DNA of 64,000 nucleotides. It comes from Streptomyces sp. D2-8 (GTDB lineage: Bacteria; Actinomycetota; Actinomycetes; Streptomycetales; Streptomycetaceae). Location of the stretch: assembly GCF_023184515.1 (NCBI RefSeq), contig NZ_JAAHBP010000018.1, forward strand, positions 62,001 through 126,000, read 5' to 3'. Positions within the stretch are counted from its first letter, which is position 1; each line of letters starts with the position of its first letter. Position numbers and translations under genes: made by a program. Shown here piece by piece: positions 1 through 8,545 of the stretch. Below the pieces are notes generated by a model, which was not told where the DNA came from, made no database searches, and saw nothing but the letters and a program-made list of their open reading frames with translations.

Positions 1-856
1 TCAGCGCCGGATAGGTGTACGACGCCACCTCGACGTCGTCGAACCCCACCACGGCGACATCCCGCGGAATCTTGAGGCCGGCCTCGTGCAGGGCCGCGAT
101 CACGCCGGCTGCCAAGGGGTCGTTGTGCCCGAAGACCGCGTCGAACTCCACGCCGTCCGCGAGAGCTTGCGCCACCGCGCTCCGGCCGTCGTCGAACAGG
201 AAGTCGCCGCAGATGATTCTGCGTGGGTCCAATTCGATCCCGGCCTGCGCATACGCGTCGACGAAGCCGCCCAGCCGTTCCTGCGTGCACCCGTACTCAT
301 CAGGGCCGGTCACCACCAGAGGGCGACGGCGGCCGATGTCCAGCAGGTGGCGCGCCGCCTGCACACCGCCCTCCCGGTTGGTGGTGGCCACGTAGGGGAA
401 TCCCGGCCGCTGGAAGCGGTCGTCGATCAGCACCACCGGCAGTCCGGCCTCGTGCAGTTCCGTGATGGATCCCAGGGCCCCTTCGGGCTCTATCACCAGC
501 AGCCCGTCGAACGACTTGGCAGCGACCTGCAGGCCCAGCCTGCGCAGTGACTCCTCACCGCGGTTCCAGGTCAGCATCCGCAGCCCGAAGCCCTCGGCCT
601 CCAGCGTTTCGACGACCGCCTGCACTATGCCGGCCCAGGCCCAGGCCAGGTCAGGTACCAGCATGCCGATCATCTGTGTCGTGCCGCGTGCGAGCCCCAC
701 TGCCCCGGCGCTCGGCACATAACCGAGTTCCGATATCGCCTTGCGGACCTTCAAGACGGTGTTCTCGTTGATCTCGCCCTTGCCGTTCAGCACCCGCGAG
801 ACCGTCGTCTTGCTGACCCCGGCCCGCGTGGCCACGTCGGCGATAGTGACTCCCAT
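1..856 (-). CDS. LacI-family transcriptional regulator, C-terminus cut off by the window edge
   Basis: The reverse strand reads from ATG at 856-854 and stays open to base 1, giving about 285 codons without a stop; the normal family length is 330-350. The N-terminus starts MGVTIADVATRAGVSK, a classic LacI helix-turn-helix (residues 3-24) with hinge helix, followed by a periplasmic-binding-protein-like sugar-sensing domain (for example LIDDR and VVGFDD near the cut). It is transcribed away from the GH32 levanase gene, so it probably represses that gene and itself in response to fructan-derived sugars. The ligand is inference; the family call is firm. The last 50 or so residues lie outside the window. 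Confidence 0.9.
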   Translation of the reverse strand, partial: MGVTIADVATRAGVSKTTVSRVLNGKGEINENTVLKVRKAISELGYVPSAGAVGLARGTTQMIGMLVPDLAWAWAGIVQAVVETLEAEGFGLRMLTWNRGEESLRRLGLQVAAKSFDGLLVIEPEGALGSITELHEAGLPVVLIDDRFQRPGFPYVATTNREGGVQAARHLLDIGRRRPLVVTGPDEYGCTQERLGGFVDAYAQAGIELDPRRIICGDFLFDDGRSAVAQALADGVEFDAVFGHNDPLAAGVIAALHEAGLKIPRDVAVVGFDDVEVASYTYPAL

Positions 857-930
857 GTCACCTCCCCTCCCTTCCTGCAGAGGCGGAAGACTTCCCTCCC
901 GCACCGAAGGGCCGATCGTACAGAGCCCCG

Positions 931-982
931 TGGAACCGGTACCGGAATCGGTCCCGGAACCGGTTTCGGTAGCGGTTCCGGC
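931..982. repeat. Degenerate CCGGAA/CGGT repeat in the LacI-levanase intergenic region
   Basis: Four to five CGGT or CCGG cores recur at about 6- and 12-bp spacing (aaCCGGTaCCGGaa, tCGGTcCCGGaa, CCGGTttCGGT, CGGTtCCGG). They form overlapping short inverted repeats about 80-130 bp upstream of the LacI start. They may be operator half-sites for the LacI protein or only low-complexity GC-rich sequence. The rest of 857-1213 shows no gene. Confidence 0.35.
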
Positions 983-1213
983 AGTGAAGCACCGAAAGGC
1001 CCGACCGGTCAACAGGCCGGAAACAACTCGTTCACCGGCCCGTCTCGGCGTCGACGATGAGGCCGAAGCTTGCCGGGCGGCCCCCACCCCACCCCTCTGA
1101 CCTGGGCGGTCACCGAACCCGAGGCCGCCAATGCCAACGGGTCGGCGCGGTTCGCGACCACCGACGACAGCCGATGACCTGCCGGTCATGCCGGAGCAAT
1201 CGCGCCCGGACCG

Positions 1214-1269
1214 TTGACGCGGAGGCCGGATTGGGCTTCATAATCGGGCACTCGCTGTCATCGATGACA
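1214..1269 (+). promoter_or_regulatory. Predicted levanase promoter with 14-bp palindromic operator
   Basis: A -35-like TTGACG (1214-1219) and a -10-like CATAAT (1239-1244, spacer 19) precede a perfect 14-bp palindrome TGTCATCGATGACA at 1256-1269. A further half-site CGATGACA follows at about 1278-1285. The palindrome begins about 12 bp after the -10 box, where a repressor of the LacI type would block transcription. It lies 126 bp upstream of the levanase start. The binding protein is inferred. Confidence 0.55.
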
Positions 1270-1395
1270 CAAGTCAACGATGACACCCTCGGCCGACGGC
1301 ACGGAAGCCGGTATCGGCCTGGGGTGCACTTTTCGGTCCGTCGCGCAGAAGCCGCAGTCACCGCTGCGTGGACGGCCGCGGGACTAGGAGACACC

Positions 1396-3954
1396 ATGAG
1401 CTCTGCACGCGTATCCCGGCATGCCCGGATACGGCTGATGGCGGCGGTGGCGACCGTCTGCGCCCTGTCCGCAGCTCCGCTCGCCCCTCAGGCCGTCGCT
1501 GCGGACACCCCGCCGTACACCGAGACCTACAGACCCCAGTTCCACTTCACTCCGGAGAAGAACTGGATGAACGACCCCAACGGGCTCGTCTATTACAAGG
1601 GCGAGTACCACCTCTTCTACCAGTACAACCCCAACGGCAACACCTGGGGCGACATGTCCTGGGGGCACGCGGTGAGCAAGGACTTCGTGCACTGGGAGGA
1701 GTTGCCGCTCGCTCTGTCGCACGACGACGAGGAGATGGTGTTCTCCGGCGGCGCGGTCGTCGACTGGAACAACACCACCGGCTTCGGCACCAGGAAGAAC
1801 CCGCCCATGGTGGCGATCTACACCAGCGCCTACAAGAACGGCGGCAAGCAGGCCCAGTCACTCGCCTACAGCACCGACCGCGGCCGCACCTGGACCAAGT
1901 ACCAGGGCAATCCCGTCCTCGACATCGGCTCCGACAACTTCCGCGACCCCAAGGTCCAGTGGCACGAGCCGACCAAGAGCTGGCTGATGACGGTGTCGCT
2001 GTCCGCCGAGCACAAGGTGCGGTTCTACTCGTCGAAGAACCTCAAGGACTGGGACCTGCTCAGCGAGTTCGGGCCGGCCGGCGCGACGGGCGGCGTGTGG
2101 GAGTGCCCCGACCTGTTCCCCCTCGCGGTCGACGGGGACGAGAACGACATCAAGTGGGTCCTGGTCGTCAACATCAACCCCGGTGGCATCGCGGGCGGTT
2201 CGGGCTCGCAGTACTTCATCGGCGACTTCGACGGCGAGAAGTTCACCGCCGAGGACAAGGGCACCTACACCCCGCCCACCGGCACGGTGGTGCAGGACTT
2301 CGAGGGCACCGACTTCGGTTCGTGGACGACGACCGGAACCGCGTTCGGCCAGGGACCGGCAACCGGGGCGGTGGACTGGCAGGGGGCCGTCGAGGGCTTC
2401 GACGGCAGGGGTCTCGCCAACAGCTTCCACGGCGGTGACGGGACCACCGGCACCCTCAGCTCGCCCGAGTTCACCGTCGACAGCCCCTACTTGAACTTCA
2501 AGGTCGGCGGCGGACGGCATCCACACGAGGCCGGAACCGTCATGGACAGGACTCCGCCCGAGGGCACGGTCCTCGCCGACTTCGAAGGCGGAACCTACGG
2601 CGACTGGACGGCGACCGGAGACGCCTTCGGCAGCGCACCGGCCAACGGCACCCTCCCCGACCAGGGGCAAGTCTCCGGCTTCCTGGGAGACGGGCTGGCC
2701 AACACCTTCCTGAACGGCGACTCCACCACCGGCACCCTTACCTCGCCCGAGTTCACCATCGACAGGAAGTACATCAACTTCCTCATCGGTGGAGGCAACC
2801 ACCCGGCCGGCTCCGACCACCCGACCGCCGTCGAGCTCCTCGTGGACGGCCAGGTCGTCCGCGGCGCCACCGGAAAGGACGCCGAGGCTCTCAACTGGGC
2901 CTCCTGGGACGTCGAGGACCTCGTCGGCCAGAAGGCGCGGATCAGGATCGTCGACGACAACACCGGCGGCTGGGGCCACATCAACGTCGACCACATCATG
3001 CTGTCCGACGCCGAGGCGCAGCCCGTCTCCCAGGAGACGTCCGTCAACCTGGTCGTCGACGGCAAGGTCGTCCGCAGCGCGACCGGCGCCGACAGCGAGA
3101 CCCTGGACTGGGCGTCCTTCGACCTGCGCCCGTACGCCGGCAAGAGGGCGCAGATCCAGGTCGTAGACATGAACACCGCCGGCTGGGGCCACGTCATGGC
3201 CGACCAGTTCACCGCCGCCGACAAGCCCGCCCTCTCCGCCGTACAGCGCGCCGACTGGGCCGACTACGGCAAGGACTACTACGCGGCCGTGTCCTGGGAG
3301 AACGCACCGGGCGGCAAGCGCTACATGATCGGCTGGATGAACAACTGGGACTACGGCCAATCCACCCCCACCTCCCCCTGGCGCAGCGCGCAGAGCATCC
3401 CCCGGGAAATGGCACTGCGCACGATCAACGGCCAGATCCGGCTGACCAGCAAGCCGGTGCGCAGCCTGGAGTCCCTCCGGAACAAGCGCCCGGCCACGGC
3501 GTCCGGCGTCACCGTCAAGAGCACCTCCAAGCCCCTGATCAGCCGCGCAGCCAAGGGCAAGGCGCTCGACATCGAGGCGACCTTCTCCCTCAAGGACGCC
3601 GACCGCTTGGGCCTGAAGGTGCGCACCGGCGCGGGCGGCGAGGAGACCGTCATCGGCTACGACACCACGACCCAGGAGCTGTACGTCGACCGCACCCGCT
3701 CCGGCGCCGTGGACTTCAACAGCACCTTCCCCGGCGTCCAGACGGCACCCCTGAAACCCAAGAACGGCAAGGTCACGCTGCGGATCCTCGTCGACTGGTC
3801 GTCCGTCGAGGTCTTCGGAGGCAATGGCGAAGCGGTGATCACCGACCAGATCTTCCCCGACCCCTCCAGCACCGGCGTCGAGGTCTTCGCCGAAGGCGGC
3901 ACCGCCATCCTCGACCACATGCAGGCGTGGCATCTGGAGTCCATCTGGCGGTGA
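1396..3954 (+). CDS. Secreted GH32 levanase/inulinase-type fructan hydrolase with nested accessory module
   Basis: An 852-residue extracellular enzyme that should cleave beta-fructans (levan or inulin). ATG at 1396 follows CTAGGAGAC and is preferred over upstream starts because a Sec signal peptide follows directly (cleavage near A35-A36). The GH32 hallmarks are present: WMNDPNG at 57-63 (nucleophile D60), RDP at 183-185 and ECPD at 236-239 (acid/base E236). The five-bladed propeller is interrupted between about 296 and 613 by a duplicated beta-sandwich-like module. The propeller resumes with YMIGWMNNWDYG and ends in a GH32 C-terminal beta-sandwich. The insert is two copies of one module, the second sitting inside the first (see findings). 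Product specificity between levan, inulin and sucrose cannot be set from sequence. Confidence 0.92.
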   Translation: MSSARVSRHARIRLMAAVATVCALSAAPLAPQAVAADTPPYTETYRPQFHFTPEKNWMNDPNGLVYYKGEYHLFYQYNPNGNTWGDMSWGHAVSKDFVHWEELPLALSHDDEEMVFSGGAVVDWNNTTGFGTRKNPPMVAIYTSAYKNGGKQAQSLAYSTDRGRTWTKYQGNPVLDIGSDNFRDPKVQWHEPTKSWLMTVSLSAEHKVRFYSSKNLKDWDLLSEFGPAGATGGVWECPDLFPLAVDGDENDIKWVLVVNINPGGIAGGSGSQYFIGDFDGEKFTAEDKGTYTPPTGTVVQDFEGTDFGSWTTTGTAFGQGPATGAVDWQGAVEGFDGRGLANSFHGGDGTTGTLSSPEFTVDSPYLNFKVGGGRHPHEAGTVMDRTPPEGTVLADFEGGTYGDWTATGDAFGSAPANGTLPDQGQVSGFLGDGLANTFLNGDSTTGTLTSPEFTIDRKYINFLIGGGNHPAGSDHPTAVELLVDGQVVRGATGKDAEALNWASWDVEDLVGQKARIRIVDDNTGGWGHINVDHIMLSDAEAQPVSQETSVNLVVDGKVVRSATGADSETLDWASFDLRPYAGKRAQIQVVDMNTAGWGHVMADQFTAADKPALSAVQRADWADYGKDYYAAVSWENAPGGKRYMIGWMNNWDYGQSTPTSPWRSAQSIPREMALRTINGQIRLTSKPVRSLESLRNKRPATASGVTVKSTSKPLISRAAKGKALDIEATFSLKDADRLGLKVRTGAGGEETVIGYDTTTQELYVDRTRSGAVDFNSTFPGVQTAPLKPKNGKVTLRILVDWSSVEVFGGNGEAVITDQIFPDPSSTGVEVFAEGGTAILDHMQAWHLESIWR

Positions 3955-3957
3955 CGA

Positions 3958-4006
3958 GCCGCGGGTCCGTGCGCCGGTCGCCCAGGGGCGGCGACCGGCC
4001 CGCGGC
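3958..4006 (+). terminator. Hairpin terminator after levanase
   Basis: A perfect 10-bp stem GCCGGTCGCC/GGCGACCGGC is nested in an outer GCCGCGGG/CCCGCGGC stem, starting 4 bp after the levanase stop codon. There is no strong T-tract, as is common in Streptomyces. Confidence 0.65.
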
Positions 4007-4138
4007 TCGGCCGAGGGGGAACCAGGCGCCGATGGGCGCCGCCGTGCGGTGCCCAGTTCAGGACGTGAGGATGGTGAGCGGCACTGAGTGCTGGGCGTCC
4101 CAAACGCCCGGGTCAGCGTCCGACTACCGTGGCTCCGC

Positions 4139-4454
4139 ATGCCCCATACCGAGATCGACATCACCGCGGATCTGGTCCGGGACCTGCTGCTCGACCAGCA
4201 CCCGGACCTGGCCGGTCGTCCTCTGAAGCTCGGCGCGCGTGGCTGGGACAACCAGCTGTGGCGGCTCGGCAACATCTCGTCCGGTGGTGGACGCCGCGAC
4301 CCTGCGCCGCGCCCGCGGCTGGGCGGTGCTGACAGCCCTCAGCGGCATCCTCATCGGAGAGGCCGGCCTTCATGGCCGCCCGGGCGGCAAGGCCACCTGG
4401 GGCCCACCCGCCCACGCCGCGCTGCGACGCCTCATCGCAACGATCCGCCGATGA
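4139..4454 (+). pseudogene. Aminoglycoside phosphotransferase-like gene with large internal deletion
   Basis: The first 44 codons (ATG 4139) read like an APH-family N-terminus: MPHTEIDITADLV, then GWDNQLWRLG (the glycine-rich ATP-loop strand). After about 4280 the family reading continues only in another frame (4284-4454), which encodes the usual APH C-terminus including LIGEAGLHGRPGGK, TWGPPA and a final ATIRR before TGA. The catalytic loop and DFG-like region are missing, a loss of about 200 residues, and the two ends are out of frame. Family assignment is by recognition; the gene cannot encode an active kinase. Confidence 0.75.
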
Positions 4455-4590
4455 ACGCGCTGTCCACCGTGGGTGGCAAACGCCTCCGAGGTTGCTGGCA
4501 CTGGAGGGCGGGAGCCTCTTGCGCAGGGCCGTGATGACGTGAGGCGGGGCAGAGCCACCAGCCAGCCGCTCACCCCGAGGGCCCGCAGGC

Positions 4591-4875
4591 CTACGGAAGC
4601 CCTTCGGCCATGTCGACGATCCGCTCGAAGAAGAACTCGTGCTTGAGGAAGGAGACGTCGTACTCGTGGCCCGGATACGGCGGGATCAGCTGGGCTGCCT
4701 GCATCAGTCGCCAGCCGTCCCGCAGCGCCGCCACCCCCGACTCGTAGGGCGGTTCGTCGCTGTCGCCTGTGGTGGGTGAGGTGCGGCCGGTGCCGTCGTA
4801 CAGCGACCAGCCGACGACGTGCGAGTCCAGGGCGGAGTTGGCCAGGTACAGCACCAGCACCTGCTGCCGCGACAA
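4591..4875 (-). CDS. Small hypothetical protein, start doubtful at a rearrangement junction
   Basis: A 94-codon reverse frame beginning at TTG (4875). It contains QQVLVLYLANSALDSHVVGW, LYDGTG, PPYES, ALRDGWRLMQ and HEYDVSFLKHEFFFER. It looks like a real globular protein of a small uncharacterised actinobacterial family. The start codon coincides with the point where a beta-galactosidase tail begins on the other strand, so the native start may have been lost. There is no good ribosome binding site. The neighbours are all gene fragments, and the function is unknown. Confidence 0.45.
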   Translation of the reverse strand: MSRQQVLVLYLANSALDSHVVGWSLYDGTGRTSPTTGDSDEPPYESGVAALRDGWRLMQAAQLIPPYPGHEYDVSFLKHEFFFERIVDMAEGLP

Positions 4876-5201
4876 TGCAGACGCCCTATGTCCGCCCGCA
4901 GGAGAACGGCAACCGTCCGGACGTCCGCTGGGCGGCCATCGGCGACGGGGCCGGCCGGGGGAGCCGCGTCGAGGGCGAGGACCTCTTCCACCTGGCCGCG
5001 CGACGCTGGACCGACCGTGGGCTCGACGCCGCCCGGCACCAGCACGAGCTGATCCCCGGCCCGGTGGTCCACCTGCACACCGACCACGCCGTCCAGGGCC
5101 TGGGCAGCGCCTCGGTGGGCCCCGGCGTCCTGCCGCGGCACCGGCTGGAGCTCGGACCGGCCCGATTCACCTTCGTGCTGACGCCGCTCGGCCCGGAATG
5201 A
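4875..5201 (+). pseudogene. C-terminal remnant of a GH2 LacZ-type beta-galactosidase
   Basis: The frame starting at 4875 opens with TPYVRPQENGNR, the highly conserved motif of the LacZ small-chain (beta-gal domain 5). It continues through EDLF, HTDHAVQGLGSAS, GPGVLPRHRL and a terminal beta-strand FTFVLTPLG before TGA. About 108 residues remain of a protein normally near 1000, and none of the catalytic TIM barrel is present. The fragment begins exactly at the junction with the reverse-strand hypothetical gene. Confidence 0.75.
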
Positions 5202-5232
5202 AGCACCGAGAGGTACCACCGGGAGACCGGGG

Positions 5233-5590
5233 TCAGCGGGGTGGCGGAGCGCAGCTCTCGCGGAACGTGAGCACCGGCGCGAGCAAGGTGATCTGATCCG
5301 TCGCCCGCCCGTTCACGCGGGCCAGAACCAACTCCATTGCCCGCGTACCGAGTTCGCGCGCGGACCCGGTCGCCGCGGTGAGCCGGGGCGACTGCCGCTC
5401 GGCCAGTTCCTCCGGCACAACGCCACCACCGAGGCGTCCTCGGGCACGCCCCGGCCGTAGTCCCGCAACAAGCAGAGCAGAGGGCCGACCGCACCCTCGT
5501 TCTGCACCACGAAGCCCGTCGTGCCGGGCCGGTCGGCCAGGATCCGGGCGAGCACCCCGGCTTCGGCGACATCGGCCTGGAACTCCCCGC
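5233..5590 (-). pseudogene. C-terminal remnant of a LacI-family regulator, frameshifted
   Basis: Reverse strand. From about 5582 down, one frame reads FQADVAEAGVLARILADRPG, then GFVVQNEGAVGPLL and VPEDASVVAL, a LacI effector domain. Around 5415 the reading jumps to a second frame: RQSPRLTAATGSARELG, RAMELVLARVNG, QITLLAP, VLTFRESCAPP, the standard LacI C-terminal tail, ending at TGA (5233-5235). There is no DNA-binding domain. It abuts the GH43 fragment at about 5600, so the original regulator and target gene may have been deleted together. Confidence 0.7.
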
Positions 5591-5603
5591 GCCACCCTGG
5601 CCA

Positions 5604-6230
5604 GTGGCCCCCGCGCGAGCCGCCGACGAGCATGACGACTTCGAGCCGGGCGACGTGCGGCCGTCCTGGATCTCGCTGCGCGACCGCCCAGCCGAGCTGG
5701 TCACCCTGAAGGAACGCGACGGCTGGCTGACCCTGCGTGCCCGGGGCGGCTCCCTGGACGAGCCGGACGTGATTCTCCTCGGCCGCCGTCAGCAGCACCT
5801 CGCCTTCCGGGCGCGGACCCTCGTCGCCCCCGCCGAAGGCCGCGGCGGCCTGGCCGTCTTCCTGGACGAGCGGCATCACTACAGTGTCGAGGCCGGTCCC
5901 GAGGGACGTATCCAGGTGATCACCCGGATCGGCTCGCTGCGTAGCGTCGCCGCTGAACTCACCCTCCCCGTTGCGCCGTTGGTGCTGACCGTGCGCACCG
6001 GACCGGCGCCTGAGCCCCAGGACTCGCGCAGCGGCCCCGACTCCCTGGTCTTCGGCGTCGAGACCGCCGACGGCACCGAAACGGAGCTGGCCTCACTGGA
6101 CGGCCGCTACCTCTCCACCGAAGTGGCAGGTGGTTTCACCGGACGCGTGATCGGCCTGTACACCGCCGCCGGGACGGTTCACTTCGACTGGTTCGAGTAC
6201 ACGCCCGTCTCCGGTGAGGCGGCCCGCTGA
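5604..6230 (+). pseudogene. C-terminal remnant of a GH43 glycosidase (beta-xylosidase/arabinosidase type)
   Basis: About 208 codons are open to TGA at 6228. From about residue 12 the sequence reads as the concanavalin-like C-terminal domain of GH43 enzymes: DDFEPGDVRPSWISLRDRP, LLGRRQQHLAF, GLAVFLDERHHYSVE, SLDGRYLSTEVAGGFTGRV and VHFDWFEY. The N-terminal five-bladed catalytic propeller is absent. A GTG at 5604 could start translation, but the product would be non-catalytic. The junction with the LacI fragment lies at 5583-5610. Confidence 0.7.
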
Positions 6231-6502
6231 CCCAGTTCACCGACCGACTCGGCGGCCAGGCGCCATCCCCACAGGCCGCGGTCGGGTGCGGCTCCTGATG
6301 ACTCCCATGGGTGTCGGACCCGCCCGTCAGCCGGTCACTTCCTTCAGTCCACCGCCGCGGCGCGCGTTCGCGGGGCCGCGGCGGCCCCCCACCCGCACGT
6401 CTGAAGGGACAGCACGTTGGATGAGACGCAACGCACCCCACGGCTCGGACACCGGAACCGGTCACGGCCGGGCGGTCGCCTCCGACGCGTCGTCGGCACC
6501 CC
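6231..6502. other. Gene-free stretch inside the graveyard
   Basis: No coherent coding signal was recognised on either strand between the GH43 tail and the CBM-X2-like fragment. It probably holds decayed sequence. Confidence 0.5.
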
Positions 6503-7031
6503 AACGGCACGACCTTCCGGGGCCTGTGGCACAACGGCACGCAGCTCGTCGCGGGCCGCGACTACACCGTGTCGGGCGACCGGCTCACCCTGACCGCGAG
6601 GGCGCTCACCCGCCTCGCGGGGGACCGGTCCCACGGCGTCAGGGCAACAGTGGAGGCCAGGTTCTCGCAGGGGCGGCCCTGGAAGATCGACATCATCTCC
6701 AGTGAGGTCCCCGTGCTCTCCGGCGCGAACGGCACCACCACCGGTTCCCTCACCATCCCCACCCGGTACCGCGGAGACGTGCTCGCCACGCTGGAGGCCA
6801 AGTACGCCGACGGCAGCAACGCCGGCAGCGCCGACTGGACTCCCTACCAGGAGTACGGCAGGGCCTTCGTCCCGAACCCACACGGCCGGCACCCTCACCC
6901 TGACGTCGGACCTCCTGTCCGCGCTCAAGGACGGCCAACGGGCGACCCTCACCTTCCACTTCTGGAGCGGCGCGAAGGTCACCTACCACGTCACCCGCAC
7001 CGGCACCACGGTCACCGGCTCCACCTCCTGA
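6503..7031 (+). pseudogene. C-terminal CBM-X2-like region of a cellulase-type glycosidase, frameshifted
   Basis: The sequence reads NGTTFRGLWHNGTQLVAG then DYTVSGDRLTLTA, typical of the X2 immunoglobulin-like modules on actinobacterial cellulases. It continues through RFSQGRPWKIDIIS, TRYRGDVLATLEAKYADGSN and DWTPYQEYGR. Near 6885 the frame shifts by one base, and the proper C-terminus (AGTLTLTSDLL, GQRATLTFHFWSGAKV, TYHVTRTGTTVTG) follows to TGA at 7029-7031. There is no start codon at the 5' edge and no catalytic domain. The parent enzyme (GH5-like) is inferred from the domain type. Confidence 0.65.
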
Positions 7032-7126
7032 ACCGACCCGCCGCGGCCTACGTCAACGAGGCCGCGGCGGGGCCCCGGCTCCGCACCGCTCAAGTCCTGC
7101 GGGGCAACCGGTCACCAGCCGCCCGT

Positions 7127-7174
7127 CCCTGTCCCAGGAGTGCCGCCAGTCCTTGTCCCAGGAGTGCCGCCCGT
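7127..7174. repeat. 24-bp tandem duplication, two copies
   Basis: TGTCCCAGGAGTGCCGCC occurs at 7130-7147 and again at 7154-7171, part of a 24-bp unit repeated twice with two or three mismatches. It lies between the CBM-X2 fragment and the LacI gene and has no evident coding role. Confidence 0.7.
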
Positions 7175-7251
7175 TGAACCAGCTCCGCCTCGCCTCCCGT
7201 TACGTCCGCGATGGACCGCCCGAGCCAAGAGGGCCGGCGCTCGGAGGTCTC

Positions 7252-8325
7252 TCAGGCGCGCTTCGGCTTTCTCGGCTTCTTCGGCGGTGGAGCCGTGCTG
7301 TCTCGGACGGTCAGCGAGGTGGCGATCTCCACGCCGATCTGGGCAGGCCGCTCACCCCGGCCGAGGGCCAGCGCCAGCTCCGTGGCGACCGACGCCATCT
7401 CCGTGAGCGGCTGGTGCACCGTCGTGAGGGGCGGCTCCACCCAGGAGACGACCGGCAGATCGTCGAAGCCCACCACGCTCAGGTCGTCCGGGATGGTGAG
7501 TCCCAGTTCGCGCACCGCCTGATAGACGCCCAGGGCCTGGAGGTCGTTGACGGTGAAGATCGCGGTGGGGCGGTCGGGGAGAGTCAGCAGTGCGCGGGCG
7601 GCCTGGCAGCCGGCGTCCCGGCTGAGCTCGGCGTGGACGACCAGGTCGCGATCCGCGGGGAGGCCCGCCGCCTCCAGGGCGGAGGAGTAGCCGGCCCGCC
7701 GGGCCTGGAAGCAGGACACATCCTCCGGGCCGCCGATCATGGCGATGCGCTGGTGGCCGAGCTCGATCAGATGCCGGGTGGCCGACTGCCCGCCGCGCCA
7801 GTTGGTGGCGCCGACGAACGGAACGTCGTCGGGCAGTTCGCCCGTGGGATCGAAGACCACGAACGGGATCTCCTGGTCCCTCAGCTGCTCACGCTCCTCG
7901 TCGGAGAGCTGTGCCACGGAGAGCACACAGTGAGGCCTCCGGTCGACCATCTCGTCCACGGTCCGGGCCGGCGTGTCGTGCAGGCCGAACTCGGAGACCA
8001 TGACCCCGACCCCGTTCTTGCTGGCGGTCCGCTCGACCCCGCGAATGATCTCCACCGCCCACATGCTCTCGAGCTCGCGGAAGACCAGCTCCACGGTGTT
8101 GTTGCGGCGGCCGGGGGGCTTCTTGTAGCCGTACCTGTTGATCAGCTCCTCGACCCGGGCACGGGTGTCGCTGGCCACGCCCGACCTGCCGTTGAGCACC
8201 TTCGAGACCGTCGGGATCGAGACCCCCGCCGACTGGGCGATATAGGCGATGGTGACCGGCCCCTTGCGGCCCTCGGACCCGTTCCGCTCGCCCTGTGGAG
8301 ACACTCCCGCCATGCTGTCGGTCAC
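7252..8325 (-). CDS. LacI-family transcriptional regulator
   Basis: The only intact gene in the graveyard, about 357 residues. GTG at 8325-8323 is chosen because AGGAAAAGG lies 5 bp upstream; ATG 8313 or an upstream ATG 8409 are alternatives. The DNA-binding domain reads VTIAYIAQSAGVSIPTVSKV, followed by a hinge and LINRYGY. The effector domain shows ELGHQRIAMIGG, FTVNDLQALGVYQA, DLSVVGFDDLPV and the terminal VRDSTAPP. It ends in a lysine/arginine-rich tail. It sits beside wrecks of plant-polysaccharide enzymes, so it may be an orphan repressor of a lost glycan locus. The ligand is unknown. Confidence 0.85.
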   Translation of the reverse strand: MTDSMAGVSPQGERNGSEGRKGPVTIAYIAQSAGVSIPTVSKVLNGRSGVASDTRARVEELINRYGYKKPPGRRNNTVELVFRELESMWAVEIIRGVERTASKNGVGVMVSEFGLHDTPARTVDEMVDRRPHCVLSVAQLSDEEREQLRDQEIPFVVFDPTGELPDDVPFVGATNWRGGQSATRHLIELGHQRIAMIGGPEDVSCFQARRAGYSSALEAAGLPADRDLVVHAELSRDAGCQAARALLTLPDRPTAIFTVNDLQALGVYQAVRELGLTIPDDLSVVGFDDLPVVSWVEPPLTTVHQPLTEMASVATELALALGRGERPAQIGVEIATSLTVRDSTAPPPKKPRKPKRA

Positions 8326-8454
8326 GGTCACCTTTTCCTGGTCGCACAGACTCGCCGCCGAAGGCACGAGAGCGGCCTCGGATCGCGTGTCTTCACCTGC
8401 CGCCGTCATTGTGACACCAGATGCCACCAGGTCGATGGTCCCGCCGCCGCCCAT

Positions 8455-8545
8455 GGGCTGCGACGTGGTACGTCACCGTAATGCCCTTGCGGAAGTGGAA
8501 GATGAGCGTCGCCGTCCGGCCGTTGAGCTGGTCGCCTCGTCCCCG
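8455..8545 (-). pseudogene. Second CBM-X2-like C-terminal scrap
   Basis: The reverse strand reads LNGRTATLIFHFRKGITVTY then HVAAHG. This closely resembles the last beta-strands of the fragment at 6503-7031 (GQRATLTFHFWSGAKVTYHV). Only about 30 codons survive, immediately upstream of the intact LacI gene. Further upstream (8570-8660, reverse) a coding-like stretch DGGQPFCAIAQGSIAVADNA could belong to the same lost gene, but I could not place it. Confidence 0.5.

Noticed and set aside
1858..4275. 805-codon open frame on the reverse strand across the levanase gene
   Set aside because: Antisense shadow of a high-GC gene; residue pattern (long runs of A, G, V, D, R) lacks domain motifs while the forward strand encodes a full GH32 enzyme.
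4492..4508. GTTGC at about 4493 as an operator half-site
   Set aside because: Isolated, with no matching second arm, promoter or intact gene behind it.
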